A stretch of 64,000 bases of DNA. Origin: Astropecten irregularis (Eukaryota > Echinodermata > Asteroidea > Paxillosida > Astropectinidae). The notes below the pieces were generated by a model. That model ran no database searches. It was not told the DNA's origin and was given only the letters and a program-made list of their open reading frames with translations. Position 1 is the stretch's first letter. Every line of letters starts with the position of its first letter. The position numbers and the translations under genes were made by a program. Of the stretch, positions 38,704 to 53,869 are shown piece after piece. The stretch lies in NCBI GenBank assembly GCA_963971285.1, contig OZ020244.1, forward strand, positions 15,252,001 through 15,316,000, in the 5' to 3' direction.

Positions 38704-41700
38704 AGGAAGTGAAGAGAACTGATAGGCCCTAAGTTTTTAAAAAAAAATGGTGCGTTATTTTGACGATAACCAAATCCCAGCGTGTTATAGCAACTGTCGC
38801 AGATAATTTTCGAGAAGCATTTGCCAAAGATGCTAATCTTTTCGAGTTGTGCTAACTTATGCTACCCAACTGCTTTTTGATTTTTACAAAACTAATGAGG
38901 TGAGATATCAGCAAAGACAAAGACGTCATATCTTGACAAATCTCAATACAAGGTAATAGACAGATCTCTCTTGGAATCTTCACCAGATTTGTCCTCTCGA
39001 AGTCTCAACTGTGACAACAAAGATACAAACTTGTTCCTTCGAATAAAAGAAGTCTGAATGTGGGCAGCAGCAATTCCCAAAAGTAATGAAATCACAATGA
39101 ACTCCTAGCCTTTTACTTGCACGAACAAGGATAACCTTGTGTTGATAAGAGGTTGCTACCAGTCGAGGCGCGCGCAGCATATTCATGAGCGTCATAGTCC
39201 ATAACCAACACCTGTGACAATGGATAACGCGCAAGGTGCAGACGTTTCCATTGTACGCACAAGACAACGCGCTGGGCAATGTTTTCGCAACAACCGCATG
39301 CAAGAAAGCCAAACAATACAAACTTCGGTTGTTATCAACAATCTTTTGCAGTTTCGCACCGGGATTTCTTGGGGACGTGACTGTTGGGGACACTTCCATA
39401 GCTTCTTCATTTTACATAGACTTTAGTGCAAGAAGGAAGTAAAGAGAACAGATAAGTTTGTTTAAAAATAATGCGTTATTTTGACGATAACTGAAATCCC
39501 AGCGCGTTATAGCAACTGTCGCAGATAATTTTCGAGAAACATTTGCCAAAGATGCCAATCTTTTCGAGTTGTACTAACTTATGCTACCCAACTTTTTCTT
39601 GATTTTTACAAAACTAATGAGGTGAGATATCAGTAAAGACAAAGGCGTCAGCTATTGACAAATTTCGATACAAGGTAATAAACAAAATCTCTCTTGGAAT
39701 CGTCAACACATTATTTTGTCCTCTTGAAGTCTCAACTGTGACAACAAAGATGCAAACTTGTTCTTTCGAATAAAAGAAGTCTGAATGTGGGCAGCAGCAA
39801 TTCTGAAAAGTAATGAAATCACAATGAACTCCTAGCGTTTACTTGCACGAACAAGTTTGTGTTGATAAGAGGTTGCTACCAGTCGAGGCGCGCGCAGCAT
39901 ATTCATGAGCGTCATAGTCTATAACCAACACCTGTGACAATGGATAACGCGCAAGGTGCAGACATTCCATTGTACGCACAAGACAACGCGCTTGGCAACG
40001 TTTTCACAACAACCGCATGCAAGAAAGCCAAACAATACAAACTTCGGTTGTTATAAACAATCTTTTGCAGTTTCGCACCGGGATTTCTTGGGGACGTGAC
40101 TGTTGGGGACACTTCCATAGCTTCTTCATTTTACATAGACTTTAGTGCAAGAAGGAAGTAAAGAGAACAGATAAGTTTGTTAAAAAATGATGCGTTATTT
40201 TGACGATAACCAAATCCCAGCGCGTTATAGCAACTGCCGCATATAATTTTCGAGAAACATTTGCCAAAGATGCTAACCTTTTCGAGTTGTACTAACTTAT
40301 GCTACCCAACTGTTTCTTGATTTTTACAAAACTAATGAGGTGAGATATCAGGAAAGACAAAGACGTCAGCTATTGACAAATTTCAATACAAGGTAATAGA
40401 CAGATCTCTCCTGGAATCTTCACCAGATTTGTCCTCTCGAAGTCTCAACTGTGACAACAAAGATGCAAACTTGTTCTTTCGAATAAAAGAAGTCTGAATG
40501 TGGGCAGCAGCAATTCTGAAAAGTAATGAAATCACAATGAACTCCTAGCGTTTACTTGCACGAAGAAGTTTGTGTTGATAAGAGGTTGCTACCAGTCGAG
40601 GCGCGCGCAGCATATTCATAAGCGTCATAGTCCATAACCAACATCTGTGACAATGGATAACGCGCAAGGTGCAGACGTTCCATCGTACGCACAAGACAAC
40701 GCGCTGGGAAACGTTTTCACAACAACCGCATGCAAGAAAGCCAAACAATACAAACTTCGGTTGTTATAAACAATCTTTTGCAGTTTCGCACCGGGATTTC
40801 TTGGGGACGTGACTGTTGGGGACACTTCCATTGCTTCTTCATTTTACATAGACTTCAGTGCAAGAAGGAAGTTAAGAGAATAGATAAGTTTGTTAAAAAA
40901 TGATGCGTTATTTTGACGATAACCAAATCCCAGCGCGTTATAGCAACTGCCGCATATAATTTTCGAGAAACATTTGCCAAAGATGCTAACCTTTTCGAGT
41001 TGTACTAACTTATGCTACCCAACTGTTTCTTAATTTTTACAAAACTAATGAGGTGAGATATCAGGAAAGACAAAGACGTCAGCTATTGACAAATTTCAAT
41101 ACAAGGTAATAGACAGATCTCTCCTGGAATCTTCACCAGATTTGTCCTCTCGAAGTCTCAACTGTGACAACAAAGATGCAAACTTGATCCTTCGAATAAA
41201 AGAAGTCTGAATGTGGGTAGTAGCAATTCCGAAAAGTAATAAAATAACAATGAACTCCTAGGGCCTGTTTGTTTCGGACGAATCCTCGGATCCGGATCCC
41301 ATTTTTCGGATCCTTCTCCTATGCAGGGTACGCTAAAATGGGATCCGGATCCGATGGATTCATGATCCTTTGCGTGAAACAAACAGGCCCCTAGTCTTTA
41401 CTTGTACGAACAAGTTTGTGTTGATAAGAGGTTGCTACCAGTCGAGGCGCGCGCAGCATATTCATGAGCGTCATATCCAACACCTGTGACAATGGATAAC
41501 GCGCAAGGTGCAGACGTTCCATTGTACGCACAAGACAACGCGCTGGGAAACGTTTTCACAAAAACCGCATGTAAGAAAGCCAAACAATACAAACTTCGGT
41601 TGTTATAAACAATCTTTTGCAGTTTCGCACCGGGATTTCTTGGGGACGTGACTGTTGGGGACACTTCCATTGCTTCTTCATTTTACATAGACTTCAGTGC

Positions 41701-44700
41701 AAGAAGGAAGTTAAGAGAATAGATAAGTTTGTTAAAAAATGATGCGTTATTTTGACGATAACCAAATCCCAGCGCATTAGCAACTGCCGCATATAATTTT
41801 CGAGAAACATTTGCCAAAGATGCTAACCTTTTCGAGTTGTACTAACTTATGCTACCAAACTGTTTCTTAATTTTTACAAAACTAATGAGGTGAGATATCA
41901 GCAAAGACAAAGACGTCAGCTATTGACAAATTTCAATACAATGTAATAAACAAATCTCTCTTGGAATCGTCACCACATTTGTCCTCTCGAAGTCTCAACT
42001 GTGACAACAAAGATGCAAACTTGATCCTTCGAATAAAAGAAGTCTGAATGTGGGTAGCAGAAATTCCGAAAAGTAATAAAATAACAATGAACTCCTAGTC
42101 TTTACTTGTACGAACAAGTTTGTGTTGATAAGAGGTTGCTACCAGTCGAGGCGCGCGCAGCATATTCATGAGCGTCATATCCAACACCTGTGACAATGGA
42201 TAACGCGCAAGGTGCAGACGTTCCATTGTACGCACAAGACAACGCGCTGGGAAACGTTTTCACAACAACCGCATGTAAGAAAGCCAAACAATACAAACTT
42301 CGGTTGTTATAAACAATCTTTTGCAGTTTCGCACCGGGATTTCTTGGGGACGTGACTGTTGGGGACACTTCCATTGCTTCTTCATTTTACATAGACTTCA
42401 GTGCAAGAAGGAAGTGAAGAGAACTGATAGGCCCTAAGTTTTAAAAAAAAAATGGTGCGTTATTTTGACGATAACCAAATCCCAGCGTGTTATAGCAACT
42501 GTCGCAGATAATTTTCGAGAAGCATTTGCCAAAGATGCTAATCTTTTCGAGTTGTACTAACTTATGCTACCCAACTGCTTTTTGATTTTTACAAAACTAA
42601 TGAGGTGAGATATCAGCAAAGACAAAGACGTCATATCTTGACAAATCTCAATACAAGGTAATAGACAGATCTCTCTTGGAATCTTCACCAGATTTGTCCT
42701 CTCGAAGTCTCAACTGTGACAACAAAGATACAAACTTGTTCCTTCGAATAAAAGAAGTCTGAATGTGGGCAGCAGCAATTCCCAAAAGTAATGAAATCAC
42801 AATGAACTCCTAGCCTTTTACTTGCACGAACAAGGATAACCTTGTGTTGATAAGAGGTTGCTACCAGTCGAGGCGCGCGCAGCATATTCATGAGCGTCAT
42901 AGTCCATAACCAACACCTGTGACAATGGATAACGCGCAAGGTGCAGACGTTTCCATTGTACGCACAAGACAACGCGCTGGGCAATGTTTTCGCAACAACC
43001 GCATGCAAGAAAGCCAAACAATACAAACTTCGGTTGTTATCAACAATCTTTTGCAGTTTCGCACCGGGATTTCTTGGGGACGTGACTGTTGGGGACACTT
43101 CCATAGCTTCTTCATTTTACATAGACTTTAGTGCAAGAAGGAAGTAAAGAGAACAGATAAGTTTGTTTAAAAATAATGCGTTATTTTGACGATAACTGAA
43201 ATCCCAGCGCGTTATAGCAACTGTCGCAGATAATTTTCGAGAAACATTTGCCAAAGATGCCAATCTTTTCGAGTTGTACTAACTTATGCTACCCAACTTT
43301 TTCTTGATTTTTACAAAACTAATGAGGTGAGATATCAGTAAAGACAAAGGCGTCAGCTATTGACAAATTTCGATACAAGGTAATAAACAAAATCTCTCTT
43401 GGAATCGTCAACACATTATTTTGTCCTCTTGAAGTCTCAACTGTGACAACAAAGATGCAAACTTGTTCTTTCGAATAAAAGAAGTCTGAATGTGGGCAGC
43501 AGCAATTCTGAAAAGTAATGAAATCACAATGAACTCCTAGCGTTTACTTGCACGAACAAGTTTGTGTTGATAAGAGGTTGCTACCAGTCGAGGCGCGCGC
43601 AGCATATTCATGAGCGTCATAGTCCATAACCAACACCTGTGACAATGGATAAAGCGCAAGGTGCAGACGTTCGATCGTACGCACAAGACAACGCGCTGGG
43701 AAACGTTTTCACAACAACCGCATGCAAGAAAGCCAAACAATACAAACTTCGGTTGTTATAAACAATCTTTTGCAGTTTCGCACCGGGATTTCTTGGGGAC
43801 GTGACTGTTGGGGACACTTCCATTGCTTCTTCATTTTACATAGACTTCAGTGCAAGAAGGAAGTTAAGAGAATAGATAAGTTTGTTAAAAAATGATGCGT
43901 TATTTTGACGATAACCAAATCCCAGCGCGTTATAGCAACTGCCGCATATAATTTTCGAGAAACATTTGCCAAAGATGCTAACCTTTTCGAGTTGTACTAA
44001 CTTATGCTACCCAACTGTTTCTTGATTTTTACAAAACTAATGAGGTGAGATATCAGGAAAGACAAAGACGTCAGCTATTGACAAATTTCAATACAAGGTA
44101 ATAGACAGATCTCTCCTGGAATCTTCACCAGATTTGTCCTCTCGAAGTCTCAACTGTGACAACAAAAATACAAACTTGCTCCTTCGAATAAAAAGAAGTC
44201 TGAATGTGGGCAGCAGCAATTCCCAAAAGTAATGAAATCACAACGAACTAGTATAGCCTTTTACTTGCACGAACAAGTTTGTGTTGATAAGAGGTTGCTA
44301 CCAGTCGAGGCGCGCGCAGCATATTCATGAGCGTCATAGTCTATAACCAACACCTGTGACAATGGATAACGCGCAAGGTGCAGACATTCCATTGTACGCA
44401 CAAGACAACGCGCTTGGCAACGTTTTCACAACAACCGCATGCAAGAAAGCCAAACAATACAAACTTCGGTTGTTATAAACAATCTTTTGCAGTTTCGCAC
44501 CGGGATTTCTTGGGGACGTGACTGTTGGGGACACTTCCATAGCTTCTTCATTTTACATAGACTTTAGTGCAAGAAGGAAGTAAAGAGAACAGATAAGTTT
44601 GTTAAAAAATGATGCGTTATTTTGACGATAACCAAATCCCAGCGCGTTATAGCAACTGCCGCATATAATTTTCGAGAAACATTTGCCAAAGATGCTAACC

Positions 44701-46697
44701 TTTTCGAGTTGTACTAACTTATGCTACCCAACTGTTTCTTAATTTTTACAAAACTAATGAGGTGAGATATCAGGAAAGACAAAGACGTCAGCTATTGACA
44801 AATTTCAATACAAGGTAATAGACAGATCTCTCCTGGAATCTTCACCAGATTTGTCCTCTCGAAGTCTCAACTGTGACAACAAAGATGCAAACTTGTTCTT
44901 TCGAATAAAAAAAGTCTGAATGTGGGCAGCAGCAATTCTGAAAAGTAATGAAATCACAATGAACTCCTAGCGTTTACTTGCACGAAGAAGTTTGTGTTGA
45001 TAAGAGGTTGCTACCAGTCGAGGCGCGCGCAGCATATTCATAAGCGTCATAGTCCATAACCAACATCTGTGACAATGGATAACGCGCAAGGTGCGGACGT
45101 TCCATCGTACGCACAAGACAACGCGCTGGGAAACGTTTTCACAACAACCGCATGCAAGAAAGCCAAACAATACAAACTTCGGTTGTTATAAACAATCTTT
45201 TGCAGTTTCGCACCGGGATTTCTTGGGGACGTGACTGTTGGGGACACTTCCATTGCTTCTTCATTTTACATAGACTTCAGTGCAAGAAGGAAGTTAAGAG
45301 AATAGATAAGTTTGTTAAAAAATGATGCGTTATTTTGACGATAACCAAATCCCAGCGCGTTATAGCAACTGCCGCATATAATTTTCGAGAAACATTTGCC
45401 AAAGATGCTAACCTTTTCGAGTTGTACTAACTTATGCTACCCAACTGTTTCTTAATTTTTACAAAACTAATGAGGTGAGATATCAGCAAAGACAAAGACG
45501 TCAGCTATTGACAAATTTCAATACAAGGTAATAGACAGATCTCTCCTGGAATCTTCACCAGATTTGTCCTCTCGAAGTCTCAACTGTGACAACAAAGATG
45601 CAAACTTGATCCTTCGAATAAAAGAAGTCTGAATGTGGGTAGTAGCAATTCCGAAAAGTAATAAAATAACAATGAACTCCTAGTCTTTACTTGTACGAAC
45701 AAGTTTGTGTTGATAAGAGGTTGCTACCAGTCGAGGCGCGCGCAGCATATTCATGAGCGTCATATCCAACACCTGTGACAATGGATAACGCGCAAGGTGC
45801 AGACGTTCCATTGTACGCACAAGACAACGCGCTGGGAAACGTTTTCACAAAAACCGCATGTAAGAAAGCCAAACAATACAAACTTCGGTTGTTATAAACA
45901 ATCTTTTGCAGTTTCGCACCGGGATTTCTTGGGGACGTGACTGTTGGGGACACTTCCATTGCTTCTTCATTTTACATAGACTTCAGTGCAAGAAGGAAGT
46001 TAAGAGAATAGATAAGTTTGTTAAAAAATGATGCGTTATTTTGACGATAACCAAATCCCAGCGCATTAGCAACTGCCGCATATAATTTTCGAGAAACATT
46101 TGCCAAAGATGCTAACCTTTTCGAGTTGTACTAACTTATGCTACCAAACTGTTTCTTAATTTTTACAAAACTAATGAGGTGAGATATCAGCAAAGACAAA
46201 GACGTCAGCTATTGACAAATTTCAATACAATGTAATAAACAAATCTCTCTTGGAATCGTCACCACATTTGTCCTCTCGAAGTCTCAACTGTGACAACAAA
46301 GATGCAAACTTGATCCTTCGAATAAAAGAAGTCTGAATGTGGGTAGCAGAAATTCCGAAAAGTAATAAAATAACAATGAACTCCTAGTCTTTACTTGTAC
46401 GAACAAGTTTGTGTTGATAAGAGGTTGCTACCAGTCGAGGCGCGCGCAGCATATTCATGAGCGTCATATCCAACACCTGTGACAATGGATAACGCGCAAG
46501 GTGCAGACGTTCCATTGTACGCACAAGACAACGCGCTGGGAAACGTTTTCACAACAACCGCATGTAAGAAAGCCAAACAATACAAACTTCGGTTGTTATA
46601 AACAATCTTTTGCAGTTTCGCACCGGGATTTCTTGGGGACGTGACTGTTGGGGACACTTCCATTGCTTCTTCATTTTACATAGACTTCAGTGCAAGA
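38704..46697. repeat. Segmental duplication within the array (3.7 kb and 4.3 kb)
   Basis: 38704-42408 and 42409-46697 are consecutive near-identical blocks. The second has one extra unit (43584-44300) and lacks the 128-bp MITE. The length difference is explained by +717 and -133 bp. Confidence 0.85.
41262..41389. mobile_element. Array MITE copy 1 (128 bp, CCTAG duplication)
   Basis: GGCCTGTTTGTTTC and GAAACAAACAGGCC are perfect 14-bp inverted ends; CCTAG flanks both sides. The core carries GGATCCGGATCCCATTTT and its inverse. Units without it show one CCTAG. Confidence 0.9.
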
Positions 46698-47799
46698 AGG
46701 AAGTTAAGAGAATAGATAAGTTTGTTAAAAAATGATGCGTTATTTTGACGATAACCAAATCCCAGCGCATTAGCAACTGCCGCATATAATTTTCGAGAAA
46801 CATTTGCCAAAGATGCTAACCTTTTCGAGTTGTACTAACTTATGCTACCCAACTGTTTCTTAATTTTTACAAAACTAATGAGGTGAGATATCAGCAAAGA
46901 CAAAGACGTCAGCTATTGACAAATCTCAATACAATGTAATAAACAAATCTCTCTTGGAATCGTCACCACATTTGTCCTCTTGAAGTCTCAACTGTGACAA
47001 CAAAGATGCAAACTTGTTCCTTCGAATAAAAGAAGTCTGAATGTGGGCAGCAGCAATTCCGAAAAGTAATGAAATCACAATGAACTCCTAGCCTTTACTT
47101 GCACGAACAAGTTTTTGTTGATGAGAGGTTGCTACCAGTCGAGGCGAGCGCAGCATATTCATGAGCGTCATAGTCCATAACCAACACCTGTGACAATGGA
47201 TAACGCGCAAGGTGCAGACGTTCCATTGTACGCACAAGACAACGCGCTGGGCAACGCACAACAACCGCATGCAAGAAAGCCAAACAATACAAACTTCGGT
47301 TGTTATCAACAATCTTTGCAGTTTCGCACCGGGATTTCTTGAGGACGTGACTGTTGCGGACACTTCCATTGCTTCTTCATTTTACATAGACGTCAGTGCA
47401 AGAAGGAAGTTAAAAGAACAGATAAGTTTGTTAAAAAATTATGCGTTATTTTGACGATAACCAAATCCCAGCGCGTTATAGCAACTGCCGCATATAATTT
47501 TCGAGAAACATTTGCCAAAGATGCTAACCTTTTCGAGTTGTACTAACTTATGCTACCCAACTGTTTCTGAATTTTTACAAAACTAATGAGGTGAGATATC
47601 AGCAAAGACAAAGACGTCAGCTATTGACAAATTTCAATACAATGTAATAAACAAATCTCTCTTGGAATCGTCACCACATTTGTCCTCTCGAAGTCTCAAC
47701 TGTGACAACAAAGATGCAAACTTGATCCTTCGAATAAAAGAAGTCTGAATGTGGGTAGTAGCAATTCCGAAAAGTAATAAAATAACAATGAACTCCTAG

Positions 47800-47927
47800 G
47801 GCCTGTTTGTTTCGGACGAATCCTCGGATCCGGATCCCATTTTTCGGATCCTTCTCCTATGCAGGGTACGCTAAAATGGGATCCGGATCCGATGGATTCA
47901 TGATCCTTTGCGTGAAACAAACAGGCC
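47800..47927. mobile_element. Array MITE copy 2
   Basis: Same element, same CCTAG site as copy 1. Confidence 0.9.
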
Positions 47928-49344
47928 CCTAGTCTTTACTTGTACGAACAAGTTTGTGTTGATAAGAGGTTGCTACCAGTCGAGGCGCGCGCAGCATATT
48001 CATGAGCGTCATATCCAACACCTGTGACAATGGATAACGCGCAAGGTGCAGACGTTCCATTGTACGCACAAGACAACGCGCTGGGAAACGTTTCCACAAC
48101 AACCGCATGTAAGAAAGCCAAACAATACAAACTTCGGTTGTTATAAACAATCTTTTGCAGTTTCGCACCGGGATTTCTTGGGGACGTGACTGTTGGGGAC
48201 ACTTCCATTGCTTCTTCATTTTACATAGACTTCAGTGCAAGAAGGAAGTTAAGAGAATAGATAAGTTTGTTAAAAAATGATGCGTTATTTTGTCGATAAC
48301 CAAATCCCAGCGCATTAGCAACTGCCGCATATAATTTTCGAGAAACATTTGCCAAAGATGCTAACCTTTTCGAGTTGTACTAACTTATGCTACCCAACTG
48401 TTTCTTAATTTTTACAAAACTAATGAGGTGAGATATCAGCAAAGACAAAGACGTCAGCTATTGACAAATCTCAATACAATGTAATAAACAAATCTCTCTT
48501 GGAATCGTCACCACATTTGTCCTCTTGAAGTCTCAACTGTGACAACAAAGATGCAAACTTGTTCCTTCGAATAAAAGAAGTCTGAATGTGGGCAGCAGCA
48601 ATTCCGAAAAGTAATGAAATCACAATGAACTCCTAGCCTTTACTTGCACGAACAAGTTTTTGTTGATGAGAGGTTGCTACCAGTCGAGGCGAGCGCAGCA
48701 TATTCATGAGCGTCATAGTCCATAACCAACACCTGTGACAATGGATAACGCGCAAGGTGCAGACGTTCCATTGTACGCACAAGACAACGCGCTGGGCAAC
48801 GCACAACAACCGCATGCAAGAAAGCCAAACAATACAAACTTCGGTTGTTATCAACAATCTTTGCAGTTTCGCACCGGGATTTCTTGAGGACGTGACTGTT
48901 GCGGACACTTCCATTGCTTCTTCATTTTACATAGACGTCAGTGCAAGAAGGAAGTTAAAAGAACAGATAAGTTTGTTAAAAAATTATGCGTTATTTTGAC
49001 GATAACCAAATCCCAGCGCGTTATAGCAACTGCCGCATATAATTTTCGAGAAACATTTGCCAAAGATGCTAACCTTTTCGAGTTGTACTAACTTATGCTA
49101 CCCAACTGTTTCTGAATTTTTACAAAACTAATGAGGTGAGATATCAGCAAAGACAAAGACGTCAGCTATTGACAAATTTCAATACAATGTAATAAACAAA
49201 TCTCTCTTGGAATCGTCACCACATTTGTCCTCTCGAAGTCTCAACTGTGACAACAAAGATGCAAACTTGATCCTTCGAATAAAAGAAGTCTGAATGTGGG
49301 TAGTAGCAATTCCGAAAAGTAATAAAATAACAATGAACTCCTAG

Positions 49345-49472
49345 GGCCTGTTTGTTTCGGACGAATCCTCGGATCCGGATCCCATTTCTCGGATCCTTCT
49401 CCTATGCAGGGTACGCTAAAATGGGATCCGGATCCGATGGATTCATGATCCTTTGCGTGAAACAAACAGGCC
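49345..49472. mobile_element. Array MITE copy 3
   Basis: Same site; differs by T to C in CATTTCTCGG. Confidence 0.9.
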
Positions 49473-52400
49473 CCTAGTCTTTACTTGTACGAACAAGTTT
49501 GTGTTGATAAGAGGTTGCTACCAGTCGAGGCGCGCGCAGCATATTCATGAGCGTCATATCCAACACCTGTGACAATGGATAACGCGCAAGGTGCAGACGT
49601 TCCATTGTACGCACAAGACAACGCGCTGGGAAACGTTTCCACAACAACCGCATGTAAGAAAGCCAAACAATACAAACTTCGGTTGTTATAAACAATCTTT
49701 TGCAGTTTCGCACCGGGATTTCTTGGGGACGTGACTGTTGGGGACACTTCCATTGCTTCTTCATTTTACATAGACTTCAGTGCAAGAAGGAAGTTAAGAG
49801 AATAGATAAGTTTGTTAAAAAATGATGCGTTATTTTGTCGATAACCAAATCCCAGCGCATTAGCAACTGCCGCATATAATTTTCGAGAAACATTTGCCAA
49901 AGATGCTAACCTTTTCGAGTTGTACTAACTTATGCTACCAAACTGTTTCTTAATTTTTACAAAAGTAATGAGGTGAGATATCAGCAAAGACAAAGACGTC
50001 AGCTATTGACAAATTTCAATACAATGTAATAAACAAATCTCTCTTGGAATCGTCACCACATTTGTCCTCTCGAAGTCTCAACTGTGACAACAAAGATGCA
50101 AACTTGATCCTTCGAATAAAAGAAGTCTGAATGTGGGTAGCAGAAATTCCGAAAAGTAATAAAATAACAATGAACTCCTAGTCTTTACTTGTACGAACAA
50201 GTTTGTGTTGATAAGAGGTTGCTACCAGTCGAGGCGCGCGCAGCATATTCATGAGCGTCATATCCAACACCTGTGACAATGGATAACGCGCAAGGTGCAG
50301 ACGTTCCATTGTACGCACAAGACAACGCGCTGGGAAACGTTTCCACAACAACCGCATGTAAGAAAGCCAAACAATACAAACTTCGGTTGTTATAAACAAT
50401 CTTTTGCAGTTTCGCACCGGGATTTCTTGGGGACGTGACTGTTGGGGACACTTCCATTGCTTCTTCATTTTACATAGACTTCAGTGCAAGAAGGAAGTTA
50501 AGAGAATAGATAAGTTTGTTAAAAAATGATGCGTTATTTTGACGATAACCAAATCCCAGCGCATTAGCAACTGCCGCATATAATTTTCGAGAAACATTTG
50601 CCAAAGATGCTAACCTTTTCGAGTTGTACTAACTTATGCTACCCAACTGTTTCTTAATTTTTACAAAACTAATGAGGTGAGATATCAGCAAAGACAAAGA
50701 CGTCATATCTTGACAAATCTCAATACAATGTAATAAACAAATCTCTCTTGGAATCGTCACCACATTTGTCCTCTTGAAGTCTCAACAGTGACAACAAAGA
50801 TGCAAACTTGTTCCTTTTGAAAAAAAGAAGTCTGAATGTGGGCAGCAGCAATTCCAAAAAGTAATGAAATCACAATGAACTCCTAGCGTTTACTTGCACG
50901 AACAAGTTTGTGTTGATAAGAGGTTGCTACCAGTCGAGGCGCGCGCAGCATATTCATGAGCGTCATAGTCCATAACCAACACCTGTGACAATGGATAACG
51001 CGCAAGGTGCAGACGTTCCATTGTACGCACAAGACAACGCGCTGGGCAACGCACAACAACCGCATGCAAGAAAGCCAAACAATACAAACTTCGGTTGTTA
51101 TCAACAATCTTTTGCAGTTTCGCACCGGGATTTCTTGAGGACGTGACTGTTGCGGACACTTCCATTGCTTCTTCATTTTACATAGACGTCAGTGCAAGAA
51201 GGAAGTTAAGAGAACAGATAAGTTTGTTAAAAAATGATGCGTTATTTTGACGATAACCAAATCCCAGCGCGTTATAGCAACTGCCGCATATAATTTTCGA
51301 GAAACATTTGCCAAAGATGCTTATCTTTTCGAGTTGTGCTAACTTATACTTCCCAACTGTTTCTTGATTTTTACAAAACTAATGAGGTGAGATATCAGCA
51401 AAGACAAAGACGTCAGCTATTGACAAATTTCAATACAATGTAATAAACAAATCTCTCTTGGAATCGTCACCACATTTGTCCTCTTGAAGTCTCAACAGTG
51501 ACAACAAAGATGCAAACTTGTTCCTTTTGAAAAAAAGAAGTCTGAATGTGGGCAGCAGCAATTCCAAAAAGTAATGAAATCACAATGAACTCCTAGCGTT
51601 TACTTGCACGAACAAGTTTGTGTTGATAAGAGGTTGCTACCAGTCGAGGCGCGCGCAGCATATTCATGAGCGTCATAGTCCATAACCAACACCTGTGACA
51701 ATGGATAACGCGCAAGGTGCAGACGTTCCATTGTACGCACAAGACAACGCGCTTGGCAACGTTTTCACAACAACCGCATGCAAGAAAGCCAAACAATACA
51801 AACTTCGGTTGTTATAAACAATCTTCTGTAGTTTGGAACAGGGATTTCTTGAGGACGTGAGTTGTGCGGACACTTCCATTGCTTCTTCATTTTACATAGA
51901 CTTCAGTGCAAGAAGGAAGTTAAGAGAACAGATAAGTTTGTTAAAAAATGATGCGTTATTTTGACGATAACCAAATCCCAGCGCGTTATAGCAACTGTCC
52001 CAGATAATTTTCGAGAAACATTAATTTTTGCCAAAGGTGCCAATCTTTTCGAGTTGTACTAACTTATGCTTCCCAACTGTTTTTTGATTTTTACAAAACT
52101 AATGAGGTGAGATATCAGCAAAGACAAAGACGTCAGCTGTTGACAAATTTCAATACAAGGTAATGAACAAATCTCTCTTGAAATCATCACCACATTTGTC
52201 CTCTTCAAGTCTCAACTGTGACAACAAAGATGCAAACTTGTTCCTTCGAATAAAAGAAGTCTGAATGTGGGCAGCAGAAATTCCAAAACGTAGTGAAATC
52301 ACAATGAACTCCTAGCCTTTTACTTGCACGAACAAGGATTAGTTTGTGTTGATAAGAGGTTGCTACCAGTCGAGGCGCGCGCAGCATATTCATGAGCGTC

Positions 52401-53741
52401 ATAATCCATAACCAACACCTGTGACAATGGATAACGCGCAAGGTGCAGACGTTCCATTGTACGCACAAGACAACGCGCTGGGCAACGTTTTCACAACAAC
52501 CGCAAGAAAGCCAAACAATACACACGTCGGTTGTTATAAACAATCTTCTGCAGTTTTGCACACGGATTTCTTGAGGACGTGACTGTTGCGGACACTTCCA
52601 TTGCTTCTGCATTATTTTTACATAGACTTCAGTGCAAGACGGAAGTTAAAAGAACAGACAAGTTTGTTCAAAAATGATGCGTCATTTTGACGATAACCAA
52701 ATCCCAGCGCGTTATAGCAACTGTCGCAGATAATTTTCGATAAACATTTGCCAAAGATGCTAATCTTTTCGACTTGTTCTACTTATGCTTCCCAACTGTT
52801 TCTTGATTTTTACAAAGGTGAGATAGCAGCAAAGACAAAGACGTCATATCTTGACAAATCTCAATACAAGGTAATAGACAGATATCTCTTGGAATCTTCA
52901 CCAGATTTGTCCTCTCGAAGTCTCAACTGTGACAACAAAGATGCAAACTTGTTCCTTCGAATAAAAGAAGTCTGAATGTGGGCAGCAGCAATTCCCAAAA
53001 GTAATGAAATCACAATGAACTCCTATAGCCTTTACTTGCACGAACAAGTTTGTGTTGATAAGAGGTTGCTACCAGTCGAGGCGCGCGCAGCATATTCATG
53101 AGCGTCATAGTCCATAACCAACACCTGTGAAAATGGATAACGCGCAAGGTGCAGACGTTCCATTGTACGCACAAGACAACGCGCTGAGCAACGTTTTCAC
53201 AACAACCGCATGCAAGAAAGCCAAACAATACAAACTTCGGTTGTTATAAACAATCTTCTGTAGTTTCGCACAGGGATTTCTTGAGGACGTGACTGTTGCG
53301 GACACTTCCATTGCTTCTTCATTTTACATAGACGTCAGTGCAAGAAGGAAGTTAAATGAACAGATAAGTTTGTTAAAAAATGATGCGTTATTTTGACGAT
53401 AACCAAATCCCAGCGCGTTATAGCAACTGCCGCATATAATTTTCGAGAAACATTTGCCAAAGATGCTTATCTTTTCAAGTTGTGCTAACTTATACTTCCC
53501 AACTGTTTCTTGATTTTTACAAAACTAATGAGGTGAGATTTCAGCAAAGACAAAGACGTCAGCTATTGACAAATTTCAATACAATGTAATAAACAAATCT
53601 CTCTTGGAATCGTCACCACATTTGTCCTCTCGAAGTCTCAACTGTGACAACAAAGATGCAAACTTGATCCCTCGAATAAAAGAAGTCTGAATGTGGGTAG
53701 TAGCAATTCCGAAAAGTAATAAAATAACAATGAACTCCTAG

Positions 53742-53869
53742 GGCCTGTTTGTTTCAGACGAATCCTCGGATCCGGATCCCATTTTTCGGATCCTTCTCCT
53801 ATGCAGGGTACGCTAAAATGGGATCCGGATCCGATGGATTCATGATCCTTTGCGTGAAACAAACAGGCC
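53742..53869. mobile_element. Array MITE copy 4
   Basis: Same site; carries TTTCAGACG in place of TTTCGGACG, shared with copy 5. Confidence 0.9.

Larger units (their letters stand above)
47135..50224. repeat. Higher-order repeat A, 1545-bp dimer in two copies
   Basis: 47135-48679 and 48680-50224 repeat with a period of exactly 1545 bp. Each dimer has one unit with a 4-bp deletion (GGGCAACGCACAACAACC) and one unit preceded by the MITE. Confidence 0.85.

Noticed and set aside
36080..39399. Open frames of 90-139 codons in satellite units on the minus strand (for example 36676-37083 and 38980-39399)
   Set aside because: The frames change or stop in neighbouring units through indels and nonsense changes, and different units favour different frames. 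No family resemblance was seen.
41158..41382. 74-codon minus frame repeated six times in the array
   Set aside because: It is the 128-bp MITE and adjoining satellite read through; its copies follow the MITE and show no protein-like features.
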